Shown one piece after another: positions 25,434 through 34,728 of a stretch of DNA of 64,000 bases. How positions within the stretch are numbered: the first letter of the stretch is position 1; every line of letters begins with the position of its first letter. Origin of the DNA: Acidobacteriota bacterium (GTDB lineage Bacteria; Acidobacteriota; Blastocatellia; Pyrinomonadales; Pyrinomonadaceae). The stretch lies in contig JAFDVJ010000008.1 of assembly GCA_018269075.1 (NCBI GenBank), positions 1 through 64,000 of the forward strand, in the 5' to 3' direction. A program made the position numbers and the translations under genes. Below the pieces are notes generated by a model, which did no database searches, was not told where the DNA came from, and saw only the letters and a program-made list of their open reading frames with translations.

Positions 25434-26570
25434 TTATTTCTTCTCCAGAATCCTGATGAACGGCTTTTCGAACGCGAGATAGAAAAGCCAGGCCGCCGCC
25501 ACGCAGATCAAAACCGTCAGGATCGTCTGCGATTTGACGAATTCCAGCACGTATTCGTGAATCAGGTAAAGCGAATAGGAAAAGATGCCGATCCCGGCAA
25601 ACATCTTAATGCCCAAATTTCGGTCGACATATCTGAGCGATTTCCATTTGAACCAGTTGATTTCCGAATCGACGAAGCGGTTGATGACGATGAAAAAGCC
25701 GATTCCCCAGAGCGGCTGCGCGACCAGCCACGTGAATTTATGCAGCAGTCCGGTTCTGCCCGCGTAAAAATCGAGATATTCCAAACCGGCGGTCAGAAGC
25801 AGGACCGGCACGCCGATCGACAAATAAGACGTCCATTTCGGCAGCTCGATGATCTTCAGCGCGGCTTCGACCGCGACGGCCCCGAGCGCCCAGACGATCC
25901 AGTTGGCCATCGACGACTCGGTGACCGGCAGGTTGACGCCGAAAAACGTGCTGAAAACATAAGCCGCCGCAAACCAGCCGACGCGCACGCCGAGACATAT
26001 CGCGAGCGTCCGCTTCCAGCCGATCTTATCTCTCAGCCAGACCAGCAGGAAATAGGCGAGATACAGCTGCTCTTCGATCGCCAGCGTCCACAATACGCTG
26101 TCGATGCTGTAGACCGTCCGGGCGTCGAAGTTATGGAGCATCAACAGATGCGAGACCAGATCCCAGTAAAAGAACGGCGTAAAATCGAGCACGCCCTTGT
26201 AGTAGGCGATCCCGAGCCCGACGGCCAGCGTCGCGAGGTAGGCCGGGTAAAGCCGGATCATCCGCCGTCGCCAGAAGGCGGCGAAATTCAGCGAGAAGTC
26301 GGTTTTATTGAAGGCGCGGGCCTTCGCCCAGCGGAGGTGGATACAGAAACCGGAAATGACGAAAAACAGATAGACGCCGGTATAGCCGAACGATATCGGG
26401 ATCTTATAGAGCGTCTCGACCAGCGACCGCGCCGGGTCGAACGCCGCATTGAACAATCCCATCGCGAAGACGTGGTAAACGACCACGGCCAGCGAGGCGA
26501 CTCCGCGCAGAAAGTCGATGCTTCCGAGACGCCCTTTCGGCAATACCGCTTTTGTCCCGCCGTCGATCAT
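25434..26570 (-). CDS. acyltransferase 3 family membrane protein
   Basis: 378 residues with about ten membrane segments. The N-terminus IDFLRGVASLAVVVYHVF carries the R-x10-H signature of OafA/YrhL-type acyltransferases; FVISGFCIHLRW and RRRMIRLYPAYLA are also typical. Such proteins O-acetylate or acylate surface sugars using acyl-CoA. Its start directly abuts the stop of the upstream glycosyltransferase, so both are likely one transcript. Confidence 0.93.
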   Translation of the reverse strand: MIDGGTKAVLPKGRLGSIDFLRGVASLAVVVYHVFAMGLFNAAFDPARSLVETLYKIPISFGYTGVYLFFVISGFCIHLRWAKARAFNKTDFSLNFAAFWRRRMIRLYPAYLATLAVGLGIAYYKGVLDFTPFFYWDLVSHLLMLHNFDARTVYSIDSVLWTLAIEEQLYLAYFLLVWLRDKIGWKRTLAICLGVRVGWFAAAYVFSTFFGVNLPVTESSMANWIVWALGAVAVEAALKIIELPKWTSYLSIGVPVLLLTAGLEYLDFYAGRTGLLHKFTWLVAQPLWGIGFFIVINRFVDSEINWFKWKSLRYVDRNLGIKMFAGIGIFSYSLYLIHEYVLEFVKSQTILTVLICVAAAWLFYLAFEKPFIRILEKK

Positions 26571-27455
26571 CTACTTCGAGCTCCGGCCGAAGCGGCGAAA
26601 GGGAAACTTGAGGAAATACCCGAGATTCCCGGGCGTGTACCAGAAGCATTTGGAGGCGGATTCGAAGAACTTCGAATATTTCTTCGACTGAAAATAGGAA
26701 CCCGCGAGGCTCAGATAAAGATTGCCGTAACATTCGCGGCGGATCGCGCGCAGGTCTTCGGCGTCGCCGGCAAAGGCCTTTTCGAAGCCGATCAGCACGT
26801 CGTGCTCCATCGCCTTGACGTTGCCGTGCATATTCGTGCCGTGCATCCGGTATAAGACGAGCGGCTCGCGGACGAACCCGATCTTATGAAGACGGGCGAC
26901 GCGGTAGCAGAACTCCCAGTCGGCGGCCGTCGAAAGCCGCCGGTCGAACCCGCCGGCCTCGTCGAAGACCGCGCGCCGGACGAGCGCCGTGCTGCCCGCG
27001 CCGATCACGACGCCGCGCTTGAGCAGCAGAAACTCGTTGGCGACGCGGCCTTCCTGCCCTTCCTTCTTTTCCCCGATCGGGTTGTCCGCCGGATCGATCA
27101 GCGTCATCGAACAGTGGACGAGGCCGATTTCCGGATCGGAATTCATCTTTTCGAGCTGTCTTTCGAGCTTTTCCGGCAGCCAGACGTCGTCGGCGTCGAG
27201 AAAGGCGACGAGCTCGCCGGTCGAGACCTCGACGCCGTGGTTGCGCGCCGCCGAAACGCCGGCGTTTTTCTGCTCGACGACCCGGATCCGGTCGCCGAAG
27301 CCTTTCAAAACGTCGAGCGAGCCGTCTTTCGAGCCGTCATCGACGACGATGATCTCGATATTCTGATACGTCTGCGACAACACGCTCTCGACGGTCCGGG
27401 AGATGAATTTTTCGTAATTGTAATTAGGAATAATTACGCTGACTTTCGCATTCAT
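26571..27455 (-). CDS. family 2 glycosyltransferase
   Basis: 294 residues, GT-A fold: VSVIIPNYNYEKFISRTVES, IIVVDDGSKDGSLDVL, and the metal-binding DADDVW in VAFLDADDVWLPEKLERQLE. A conserved STAADWEFCYRVARL follows, containing a likely catalytic-base region. The C-terminal third is basic and amphipathic, perhaps for membrane association. It would add one sugar of the oligosaccharide unit; the sugar cannot be predicted. Confidence 0.92.
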   Translation of the reverse strand: MNAKVSVIIPNYNYEKFISRTVESVLSQTYQNIEIIVVDDGSKDGSLDVLKGFGDRIRVVEQKNAGVSAARNHGVEVSTGELVAFLDADDVWLPEKLERQLEKMNSDPEIGLVHCSMTLIDPADNPIGEKKEGQEGRVANEFLLLKRGVVIGAGSTALVRRAVFDEAGGFDRRLSTAADWEFCYRVARLHKIGFVREPLVLYRMHGTNMHGNVKAMEHDVLIGFEKAFAGDAEDLRAIRRECYGNLYLSLAGSYFQSKKYSKFFESASKCFWYTPGNLGYFLKFPFRRFGRSSK

Positions 27456-27530
27456 TTTTCTGCTTTCCGGGATGAATCGAGGGGGGCTCCGGTTTTTCCG
27501 GCATCATTCACGAAAAAGGCCCTTCATCCG

Positions 27531-28514
27531 TTAAGCCTTCCGCTTGCCGATCAGATTAAGACCGAAATTCGTCGCCCGGCTGATGTCCGAGATGCCTTCT
27601 TCCTTCAAATATTTGACGACGTCCGCTTCGGTCTGCGGCTGATCGTACTGCGGCGAAAGCATATCGAAGGTGTCGAGCACCGCCCATTGATAACGCTGTT
27701 TGTCCGACAAATCCTTCTCGTCGACGTAGTTGGCGACCGGGATCACGAAGGCGAAAAACTTTCCGAGCCCCGGCAGACGGAACAGAAAACTGGTGACCGG
27801 AAAGGCGACCGGCATCACGCCCTCGATGACCTTCAGCAGCCCTTCCTTCGACATCCGTTTGGTGATCGGACGGAACCAGTATTTCGAATAGAGCATCGTG
27901 AACCATTTTCTTTTCTCGTAGATCGTGACGGCGATCTCGCCCCCTTTCTTCAGAAACCGCGGCAGCACCCGGACGGTCTTTTCGGGATCGGGCGTGTGCT
28001 GGATCACGCCGATACAGTAGATCTTGTCGAAGGCTCCCGGTTTGAACGGGAGTTCGTAAATGCTGCTCTGGATGAGATGCAGATTGGGGCGGCCCTTGAG
28101 GTTCTCCTTCGAAGCGTCGATCGCGTTGCTGATGTCGATGCCGACGACCTCGGCCGCGGTCTGCGAGGCGATGTCCAGAAAGCGTCCGGCCCCGCAGCCG
28201 GCGTCCAGAATCCATTCGCCTGAGAGGGCGTTCGGGTCCCATTTCGTCTCGCCCCATAAACGGTCGGCCGAAAGATTCGTCCCGTTATAGGTGTCGAGCT
28301 GCTCTTTTCTGAAAATGTTCCATTGATACCCGAACGACGACGCGTAATTGTCGAGCTCGACGAAACGCGGAATGCCGTTGGTGATCGGGTATTCCTTCCC
28401 GCATTTCAGGCATTTAAAGAGTCCTTCGTTGATTTCGCCGACGTCGTCGGTTTTCAGTTCGAGATCCGACTGACATTTCGGACAGCATAAAATATTGAGT
28501 AACTTTTGGTTCAT
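27531..28514 (-). CDS. methyltransferase with N-terminal Trm112-like zinc ribbon
   Basis: 327 residues. The first 55 residues form a zinc-ribbon-like segment with two Cys pairs (ILCCPKCQSDLEL and FKCLKCGKEYPI), followed by NGIPRFVE as in Trm112-like domains. The class I methyltransferase core then has ILDAGCGAGRFLDIA (motif I, near residue 105), VVGIDIS and a CIGVIQHTPDP post-I region. Such fusions are frequent in polysaccharide clusters and may methylate sugars. Spacers of 75 and 136 bp on its two sides hold only small GC-rich hairpins. Confidence 0.88.
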   Translation of the reverse strand: MNQKLLNILCCPKCQSDLELKTDDVGEINEGLFKCLKCGKEYPITNGIPRFVELDNYASSFGYQWNIFRKEQLDTYNGTNLSADRLWGETKWDPNALSGEWILDAGCGAGRFLDIASQTAAEVVGIDISNAIDASKENLKGRPNLHLIQSSIYELPFKPGAFDKIYCIGVIQHTPDPEKTVRVLPRFLKKGGEIAVTIYEKRKWFTMLYSKYWFRPITKRMSKEGLLKVIEGVMPVAFPVTSFLFRLPGLGKFFAFVIPVANYVDEKDLSDKQRYQWAVLDTFDMLSPQYDQPQTEADVVKYLKEEGISDISRATNFGLNLIGKRKA

Positions 28515-28650
28515 TGGTCCTTAAACTAAACACGGGCGTCTTCGCCCGGCGGCGAGCCCGGCGATCTTCACGAAAACTGCCGGCCGTCGACGACCCGCGG
28601 CGGTCTTCGTTTCCCGAAAAAACAAAACCGGATTATACCATAAAGATCTT

Positions 28651-29430
28651 TCATTTCCGGCAGACGGCGACCAGCACCGGCGCGGAGTCGGTCGTTTCCG
28701 CGGAAAATCGATAATCGTGCTCGGTCGGATAAAACGGTTTCTTCCAGAGCGCGCGGCTCAGACTCTCGCGCAGATTAAGGGGGATTTTGTTGAAGGCCTT
28801 CCAGCCGTAGAGCTTCGTCCGGGTCACGAGATCGCCCGGCAGACGGCGCTGCGCGTCTTCGAACGGCGGGATCGCGATGCTCTCGTCGAGCGACTGACCG
28901 AGAAACCGGTCGATCGTAAACTGCCCTTCGAGCTCCGCGCGCAGCTCTTCCGGCCGGTATTCGAAGACGTGAAACGGGTTGCTCGGCTTCCCGTCGACCG
29001 GTTCGGTGTAGTTCGCGTTCGGCGTCGACAGGACCAGCCGGCCGTCCGGCTTCAGGACGCGCTTCAGCTCGGCCAGAAAACGCGCGCGCTCGTGGAGGTG
29101 TTCGAGCGTTTCGAAGGACGTCACGACGTCGAAGCTCGCGTCGCGAAACGGCAGGTTCGTGCCGTCGCCGAGCAGGACCGAGACGCGCTCACCGCACTCG
29201 CCGCGCGCCTGTTTCGCGGCCTCGAGACTGACGTCGACGCCGACGACCGACCGGGCCGCGTCTTTCAGAAAGGCGAGCCCGTAACCCGTTCCGCAGGCGA
29301 TGTCGATGACGTTTTTGTCCGCAACGTACGGCAGGGCGAAAACGTAGCGCGCCGTATGCTCGCCCCAATAAGGCGAGAGATTTCCCGCCTCCACCACATT
29401 CGCACCCTGAAATCTTTCCGAAACCGACAT
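28651..29430 (-). CDS. class I SAM-dependent methyltransferase
   Basis: 259 residues. Motif I is NVIDIACGTGYGLAFLKDAA near residue 42, followed by VVGVDVSLEAAKQA and the SFDVVTSFETLEHLHE post-I region. VLSTPN is typical of UbiE/Coq5-like sugar methyltransferases. Its ATG abuts the stop of the next gene upstream (29431), so it is co-transcribed with that glycosyltransferase. The methyl acceptor is presumably a glycan sugar; this is contextual. Confidence 0.9.
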   Translation of the reverse strand: MSVSERFQGANVVEAGNLSPYWGEHTARYVFALPYVADKNVIDIACGTGYGLAFLKDAARSVVGVDVSLEAAKQARGECGERVSVLLGDGTNLPFRDASFDVVTSFETLEHLHERARFLAELKRVLKPDGRLVLSTPNANYTEPVDGKPSNPFHVFEYRPEELRAELEGQFTIDRFLGQSLDESIAIPPFEDAQRRLPGDLVTRTKLYGWKAFNKIPLNLRESLSRALWKKPFYPTEHDYRFSAETTDSAPVLVAVCRK

Positions 29431-30561
29431 TTACAATCCTAAGACCCGACGATAGATTTTCCCGTATTCGCCGGCCGCCCGGCCCGCGTCCATATATTCG
29501 AGCAGATATTCGCGCCCTTTCCGCGCCCGTTCGCGGGCCGCTTCGAGATCGCCGAGCGTTTCCGCCAGCGCCCGCCGAAAGGCGTCCGCGTCGGCCGGCG
29601 GCACGAGCTGGCCGTATTTTCCGCCGTCGAGCGTGTCGGCCGCGCCGCTGATGTCGGTCGCGATGATCGGCCGCCGGAGCATCAGGCTCTCGATCAGGCT
29701 CTGCGAGAGCGCGTCCTCGAGCGACGGGTGGACGATGACGTCCGCAGCCCCGATGATCTCCAGAATGTCCGACCTCCACCCGAGAAACTCCACATTATCC
29801 GAAATTCCCAGATCATTTGCAATTTGCTCCAGATTTTTCCGGTAATCGCCCGTTCCGACCAGATACAGCCGCGCCCGCAGACCGTCGCGGTAGAGCGGCG
29901 CCAGCGCCTCGAACAGATACCGATGGCCCTTGCGGTTGAACAAACGCGAGACGCAGACCAGCGACAATTGCCGGTCGAAGCCGAGCTCGGCGCGTTTCGC
30001 CGCGACGACTTCGGGCGTGATCCGTTCGAACCGCTCGCTTGTCTGCCCGTAAGGAATCAGCGACACCTTTTCCGGGGGCACGCCTTCCCAGTCGACGAGA
30101 CATTCGCGGACCATCCGCGACGGCGCGATGATGTGGTCGGCCAGCCGGTTGTTGCGGTTTTCCAATCTCAAATAAACAAACCTGCGGATCGCCGACGGCA
30201 GCAGGTGAACGGCGTCCGAATGATGGCGCGTGAGCACCGTTTTCCGCTTTTGGAGCCGCGCCAGATTGAGCCCGACGGCCGTCGCGTCGAAAAGATGCGT
30301 GTGGACGATGTCCGGGTTCTCCTGTTTGAGAATCTTCCAGATCGCGCGGCCGGCGCGCGGCAGATTTTTTTTGCCGCGCGCGTCGAGAGCGCGGACCGTC
30401 AGGTTCCGGCGCTTCATGCTTTCGGTAAACTCGCCCTCGGGGGCGAGCGTCACGAACGAGAATTCGACCTCTTCCGGATCGACGAAATCGACCAGATTAT
30501 TGAAATAAAAGGCTTCTTTCTCGACTTCGTGAATATGTAGAACTTTTATCGGTTTCATCAT
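29431..30561 (-). CDS. glycosyltransferase, GT4 family
   Basis: 376 residues, GT-B fold. The N-terminal domain has IKVLHIHEVEKEAFYFNNLV and VHTHLFDATAVGLNLARLQ; the C-terminal domain has LSLVCVSRLFNRKGHRYLFE, LYLVGTGDYRKNLEQ and the E-x7-E type donor site in HPSLEDALSQSLIESLMLRR. These features are clear for family 4. Two adjacent ATG codons could start it (30561 or 30558). Sugar specificity is unknown. Confidence 0.92.
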   Translation of the reverse strand: MMKPIKVLHIHEVEKEAFYFNNLVDFVDPEEVEFSFVTLAPEGEFTESMKRRNLTVRALDARGKKNLPRAGRAIWKILKQENPDIVHTHLFDATAVGLNLARLQKRKTVLTRHHSDAVHLLPSAIRRFVYLRLENRNNRLADHIIAPSRMVRECLVDWEGVPPEKVSLIPYGQTSERFERITPEVVAAKRAELGFDRQLSLVCVSRLFNRKGHRYLFEALAPLYRDGLRARLYLVGTGDYRKNLEQIANDLGISDNVEFLGWRSDILEIIGAADVIVHPSLEDALSQSLIESLMLRRPIIATDISGAADTLDGGKYGQLVPPADADAFRRALAETLGDLEAARERARKGREYLLEYMDAGRAAGEYGKIYRRVLGL

Positions 30562-30601
30562 TCAATCCGGACCGCCGGTTTGCCCGCGAACCGGAGCGGC
30601 T

Positions 30602-31486
30602 TTATTTTCGCCGGCAGACGTACATCATCATATTGGCCGCCGCCCAGCGCATCAGCCTGACGCCCAGACCGAGGACCGGCACCGTCGCGTCCTCGCTGAC
30701 GACCAGCCGCTTGACGAGCGACGAGCGGACCGGCCGGCCGACGTCGGGCAGGACGATAGCCTCCTTTTCCGGTTCCGGCGGGGCCGCCTTCTCGCCGCTC
30801 TGAACCTCGCTCCGACCGCCGAAAAACGGCAGCTCGTAAAGGCCCCAGATGACCGAATAGCCTTGTTTTTCGATCGCCCGCAGCCCGGCCCGGTCGAGCA
30901 TCGCTTCAAACTCGAAAGGTTTGTAGGCATACTGAAAAAAGTTCAGATCACCGGCGCCCGGCTGCGTCTCGGCCCGGTCGACCTTTTTCCAGTAATCCTT
31001 TTTCAACGGCCGGAGCAGCCGCCGGAGCGGGCTGAAATAAGGCACGCTGATCAGCAGCACGCCGTCTTTTTTCAAAACGCGGCGCGCCTCGTTCAAAGAG
31101 GCTTCCGCGCCGCCCTCGAAATGCTCGACGACGCCGCCCGAATAATACAGATCGAAGCTCTCGTCGGCGAACGGCAGCGCCGACACGTCGCCCGCGCACA
31201 GCGGCAGGTCCGGGATCCGGTCGTTCAGCCGATGAAGCGCGCGCTGGGCGAAATCGAGGCCGATCACCCGGACGCCCCTGAGCGTGTAAAAAGTCACGAA
31301 CTGACCCATCCCGCAGCCGCCTTCGAGCATCAGCGAGCCCGGCGGCGCGTATTTCTCGAACAGCGGCCGCAGCGGATCGACGAGGCAGAACTGCAGGGAT
31401 TGATTGAACTGCGTCGCCTCCCAGTTTTCCTCCCAGAGCTCGACCGAACTCCCGGAATGGGCGTGTTTTTGATACATCTTCAGCAT
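30602..31486 (-). CDS. class I SAM-dependent methyltransferase
   Basis: 294 residues. Motif I is MLEGGCGMGQFVTFYTLRGV near residue 55, with VIGLDFA, FDLYYSGGVVEHFEGGAEAS and LISVPYFSP following. The C-terminal third is unusual: a proline/glutamate-rich linker (about residues 225-242), then a segment ending in a basic tail. It belongs to the same run of - strand genes; seven bases separate it from the flippase gene upstream. It probably modifies the glycan or its lipid carrier. Confidence 0.87.
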   Translation of the reverse strand: MLKMYQKHAHSGSSVELWEENWEATQFNQSLQFCLVDPLRPLFEKYAPPGSLMLEGGCGMGQFVTFYTLRGVRVIGLDFAQRALHRLNDRIPDLPLCAGDVSALPFADESFDLYYSGGVVEHFEGGAEASLNEARRVLKKDGVLLISVPYFSPLRRLLRPLKKDYWKKVDRAETQPGAGDLNFFQYAYKPFEFEAMLDRAGLRAIEKQGYSVIWGLYELPFFGGRSEVQSGEKAAPPEPEKEAIVLPDVGRPVRSSLVKRLVVSEDATVPVLGLGVRLMRWAAANMMMYVCRRK

Positions 31487-31492
31487 TGGTCT

Positions 31493-32896
31493 TTATCCGA
31501 GCGAATCCGCTTTTCCGCGATAGTTCCGGAGAAAGGAAATCGTTTTCAGCAGCGAAGTCTTAAAGAAATAACCTACAAGAAAACTTGCGATTAGACAAAT
31601 AAGCAGCGCCGCCCACGGGGTTTGGCGAAAGGTGAAGAAGGCGGCCGCGGCGAGGCTCGGGAGCGCCGCCGGAAACGTCCAGCCGAGCGGGATCTTCGCC
31701 GACCGGCGCAGGAGCAGCGCAAAGGTCGTGACGCTCACGAAATAGGCGATCAGCGTCGCCCACGCGCAGCCGGCCATCCCGTATTTCGGGATCAGCAGAA
31801 AATTCGCGCCGATGTTCGCGGCCGCCGAAAAGATCGCCGAAAACATCGCGACCCAGGTCGCCGAGGTCGCGTTCGAGAGCGACGCGTAGCCGAGCATCAC
31901 CGGGATCGCGAAGATCGAGGCGGCGAGCAGAATCCAGAGCGGGAGCGTCGCCGCTTCGAATTCCGCGCCGAAGACGAGCGGGATCGCGACCGCGCCGGCG
32001 AACGAAAGCACAGCGCAGCCGATCCCCCAGAGCAGCGTCAGGCCCGGCAGGACGCTGCCGAAATAGTTGGACAGGCGCTCGTGCCCGGATTCCTTCTGCA
32101 GCGAGACGAACATCGGCAGGAGCAGCGTGTTGGCGAGCGTCGGCAATTGCAGCGCGATGCCGCTGATCTGCGTCGCGATCGAATAGACGCCGAGGTCGCG
32201 CGTCGAGAGAAACTTCGAGACGAAGACCGCGTCGACGTAGCCGCCCGAAAAATAGCCGATCAGCGAAAACGGCAGGAGCGGCACCGAGTAGGCGAGGATC
32301 CGGCGCGTGAAATCCCAGTCGACCGTAAAGCGCGCGAAGAGATAATGACGCAGCTGAAAAAGCCCGGCGGCGATCACGCTCGCGGCCGCGATCAGGTAGC
32401 AGACGAGCGCCGCCAGCGGGCTCAGTTTCCCGAGCAGGATCAGGACGCCGACGCCGAGCAGGATCAGCAGCCTTTCGACCGTCAGCAGAAAGCCCTGTTT
32501 GCGCGGCAGCTTGGCCGCCTGCAGACCGAACTGAACGTGAATCCAGAACGCGGCCAGCACGAAATGCAGGATCACGAACCAGAAATATTCCGGCGGCAGC
32601 TTGAGCCACGCGGCGAGCGGCGGGAACCAGAACCGCGAAGCCGCCAGCACGAGCAGGAAATTCGGGACGAGAACGAACAGCCGCAGCCAGAAAGCGCGCG
32701 CGATCTTTTCGGTTTCGATAAACTCCTCGGTCCCGAAGCGGGCGACCGCAAAGCTCGTCCAGTTGACGAGGATCTGCGCGACCTGCGACGCGGCGAGAAT
32801 CGCGACGAGCCCGCCGTAGCCTTCGGAGCCGATCCGCTTGCTGATCAGCCAGACCGTCCCGAACGAGAAAAACGCGCTCCCGACCTGCAGCAGCAC
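31493..32896 (-). CDS. Wzx-like oligosaccharide flippase
   Basis: At least 467 residues with about twelve to fourteen membrane helices, typical of the polysaccharide biosynthesis/MATE-like flippase family, which moves lipid-linked oligosaccharides across the inner membrane. The annotated GTG (32896) would cut into the first helix. The same frame stays open back to a stop near 33052 and encodes a plausible N-terminus (SWDIRNAPKNYLALVLLQVG), yet contains no ATG or TTG. The true start is therefore unclear: a rare start codon upstream, or a lost ATG. It is the export step of this locus. Confidence 0.85.
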   Translation of the reverse strand: MLLQVGSAFFSFGTVWLISKRIGSEGYGGLVAILAASQVAQILVNWTSFAVARFGTEEFIETEKIARAFWLRLFVLVPNFLLVLAASRFWFPPLAAWLKLPPEYFWFVILHFVLAAFWIHVQFGLQAAKLPRKQGFLLTVERLLILLGVGVLILLGKLSPLAALVCYLIAAASVIAAGLFQLRHYLFARFTVDWDFTRRILAYSVPLLPFSLIGYFSGGYVDAVFVSKFLSTRDLGVYSIATQISGIALQLPTLANTLLLPMFVSLQKESGHERLSNYFGSVLPGLTLLWGIGCAVLSFAGAVAIPLVFGAEFEAATLPLWILLAASIFAIPVMLGYASLSNATSATWVAMFSAIFSAAANIGANFLLIPKYGMAGCAWATLIAYFVSVTTFALLLRRSAKIPLGWTFPAALPSLAAAAFFTFRQTPWAALLICLIASFLVGYFFKTSLLKTISFLRNYRGKADSLG

Positions 32897-33000
32897 GAGC
32901 GCCAGATAATTTTTCGGCGCGTTGCGAATATCCCAGCTCGCGCTGCGCCGCCCGGATGAATTGGAATTGGCTGAAGGTTCGATAAGCTTTTTATTTTGTT

Positions 33001-33185
33001 TATAGTGTTTGACAAAACTTGTTGGAATAATGAGCGTTAAACCCGCGAACGGTTTTTAATCGATCCACTAAAAACACTAAAAACACGAAAGAAATTTAGT
33101 GTTTTTAGTGTTTTTAGTGGAAGATCAAAAAAGCGAACGCGGCCGGAAGCGACGCTTTTTCCAACAAGTTCTGTCACTATCTATA
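33001..33185. repeat. 185-bp nested imperfect palindrome
   Basis: Outer arms 33001-33026 and 33160-33185 are inverted copies with a few changes (shared AACTTGTTGGA). Inner arms 33064-33086 and 33099-33121 are perfect 23-bp inverted copies built from CACTAAAAA nonamers, with a 12-bp loop. The sequence between the arms is also partly complementary (CCGCGAACG with CGAACGCGG). It overlaps the upstream end of the open flippase frame. Confidence 0.9.
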
Positions 33186-33250
33186 ATCTTTGGTCTTTGG
33201 ATTCAGCGTCAAAGATCAAAGTGTAGTTTTTGCCCGAATTCGTGTCAACC

Positions 33251-33397
33251 GGGTTGAGTCCTGAGTCTTGAGTCATAAGTCCTGAGTCTGACTCCGCCCG
33301 CAGGCATCGATTCATAACCGGAAACCCGATACCCGACATCGATCGACCTGACACTACCGAAAGACTTAAGACTCAAGACTCAAGACTCAAGACTTAA
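33251..33397. repeat. inverted GAGTCTT heptamers, second locus
   Basis: Degenerate GAGTCTT/GAGTCCT units at about 33251-33294 face AAGACTC units at about 33363-33397. The latter overlap the 3' end of the glycosyltransferase gene: its last codons and TGA stop (33387-33389) are part of the array. A similar AAAGATC/GATCTTT pair sits at about 33187-33221. Confidence 0.85.
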
Positions 33398-34529
33398 ACC
33401 CCGCTTTCAGCTTCCGCAGCCAGAGCGGGACGCGCGAGCGGCAGGTTTCCATCAGCGGATAGTCGGCGTAGGTCGCGCGCGGCGCGGCCGAGGCTTCGGC
33501 GACGGCTTTGGCGAAACAGTTTTCGTAGTTTTCGACCATCTTCGCGAGCGCGTACTCGCCGCCCGTTTGCCACGCGGCCCGCCGCATCCCGAGCAGCGCG
33601 GCGCGGTCGGCGGCCAGCAGCGTCAATTTTTCGGCGAAGATTTCCGGGTCGGCGCCGTTGATCGCGAAGCCGTTCGCGCCCGTCTCGATCAGCTCGCTGC
33701 GGCCGTTCGCGCTCGCGCCGACGACCGGCGCGCAGCCGTTCGCCATCGCCTCGGCGAGCATATACGAGAAGCCGTCGAAGACGGCGGTCGCGAGAAAAAC
33801 GTCGGCGCGGCGGAGCGCGGCGAGCGCGGCGTCGTCGTCGGGCCGGTCGAGCAGGACGATATTTTCCGCGCCGGCCGCGTCGCCGAAGATCGTCCGAAAG
33901 CTCGCGTCGTCGCCGACGACCGTCAGCTCGAAAGCGACGCCTTTTTCCGTGAGCCGCCCGGCGACCGGCGCGAGCTCGGGCGCGGCCGGCGCGACGATCT
34001 TCAGCCCGTTTCCGTCAGCGTCGGCCGGTTCCGCGTCGGACGCGGTCACGCCGTAGGGTATCCATTCGACGCGTTCCTTGTCGATCACCGAGCTCAGGAC
34101 GTAGCCGACGCAGACCTCGGGGCCGACGCCGACGACGCGCGTCAGAAACGACCGGTAATGCCGCGCCGGCAGAAACAGCGCCTCGGTGTCGCGATGCCCG
34201 ACGGCGACGGTCGCGATTCCCGCCGCGAGCCGCGGCAGCACCGTCCAGCCGACGTCGTCCGCGTCCGCGATCGCGTAAACGTCGGGCCCGAGACCGTTTA
34301 TCCGATCGGCGAGAACGGGCGTCGTCTCCTCGATAAAACCGTCCGCCGGCCACAAATCGGAATGGACGACCGCGCCGGTCTCCGCGAACCGCGACCGCCG
34401 GCCGTCGGCGGCCGCGCCGCTCACGATCAGATGCACGTCGTGCCCTTTCCCGGCGAGCCCTTTCAAAAGCCCGGTCAGAAACCCATCCGTCCCGGCGTCG
34501 AGCTTCGTATCGATTACCGCTATCTTCAT
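33387..34529 (-). CDS. glycosyltransferase, GT4-like
   Basis: 380 residues, GT-B fold. It starts MKIAVIDTKLDAGTDGFLTG, has VEWIPYGV between the domains, and VFLATAVFDGFSYMLAEAMA with NGRSELIETGANG as the family 4 donor-binding region (E-x7-E-like). The sequence is unusually rich in Ala and Asp for this family. Its C-terminal residues FKS and stop codon are formed by the heptamer repeat that begins there. It is the first gene of the long - strand glycan run and follows the repeat-rich divergent spacer. Confidence 0.85.
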   Translation of the reverse strand: MKIAVIDTKLDAGTDGFLTGLLKGLAGKGHDVHLIVSGAAADGRRSRFAETGAVVHSDLWPADGFIEETTPVLADRINGLGPDVYAIADADDVGWTVLPRLAAGIATVAVGHRDTEALFLPARHYRSFLTRVVGVGPEVCVGYVLSSVIDKERVEWIPYGVTASDAEPADADGNGLKIVAPAAPELAPVAGRLTEKGVAFELTVVGDDASFRTIFGDAAGAENIVLLDRPDDDAALAALRRADVFLATAVFDGFSYMLAEAMANGCAPVVGASANGRSELIETGANGFAINGADPEIFAEKLTLLAADRAALLGMRRAAWQTGGEYALAKMVENYENCFAKAVAEASAAPRATYADYPLMETCRSRVPLWLRKLKAGFKS

Positions 34530-34563
34530 CAGTCAATATCATACTTGATCGATCACGGACATT

Positions 34564-34598
34564 GCGATTTCGGATTTCGGATTTCGGATTGCGGATTG
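34564..34598. repeat. GGATTTC heptamer array, locus 1
   Basis: About five 7-bp units of GGATTTC (two with GC variants). The same array occurs at 35134-35167 (inverted), 35221-35254, 35431-35463 (inverted), 41592-41625, 56815-56833, 57090-57115 and 62502-62551. Confidence 0.9.
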
Positions 34599-34728
34599 GT
34601 TTCGTGATGCGAGGCTCGCGGGAAAGCGGCGGCCGTTTTTGCGGAGAACGGGGATCGGAAATTTTGACACTCTTCGGAGAACCGCACGACCGATGTTCCG
34701 GCGCGCCGGCATAAAATTCCGGCCGCGA

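Noticed and set aside
10620..34529. Exosortase/PEP-CTERM polysaccharide locus
   Set aside because: AsnB-type and deacetylase genes suggest it, but no exosortase, PEP-CTERM protein or Wzc/EpsG-type gene was found.
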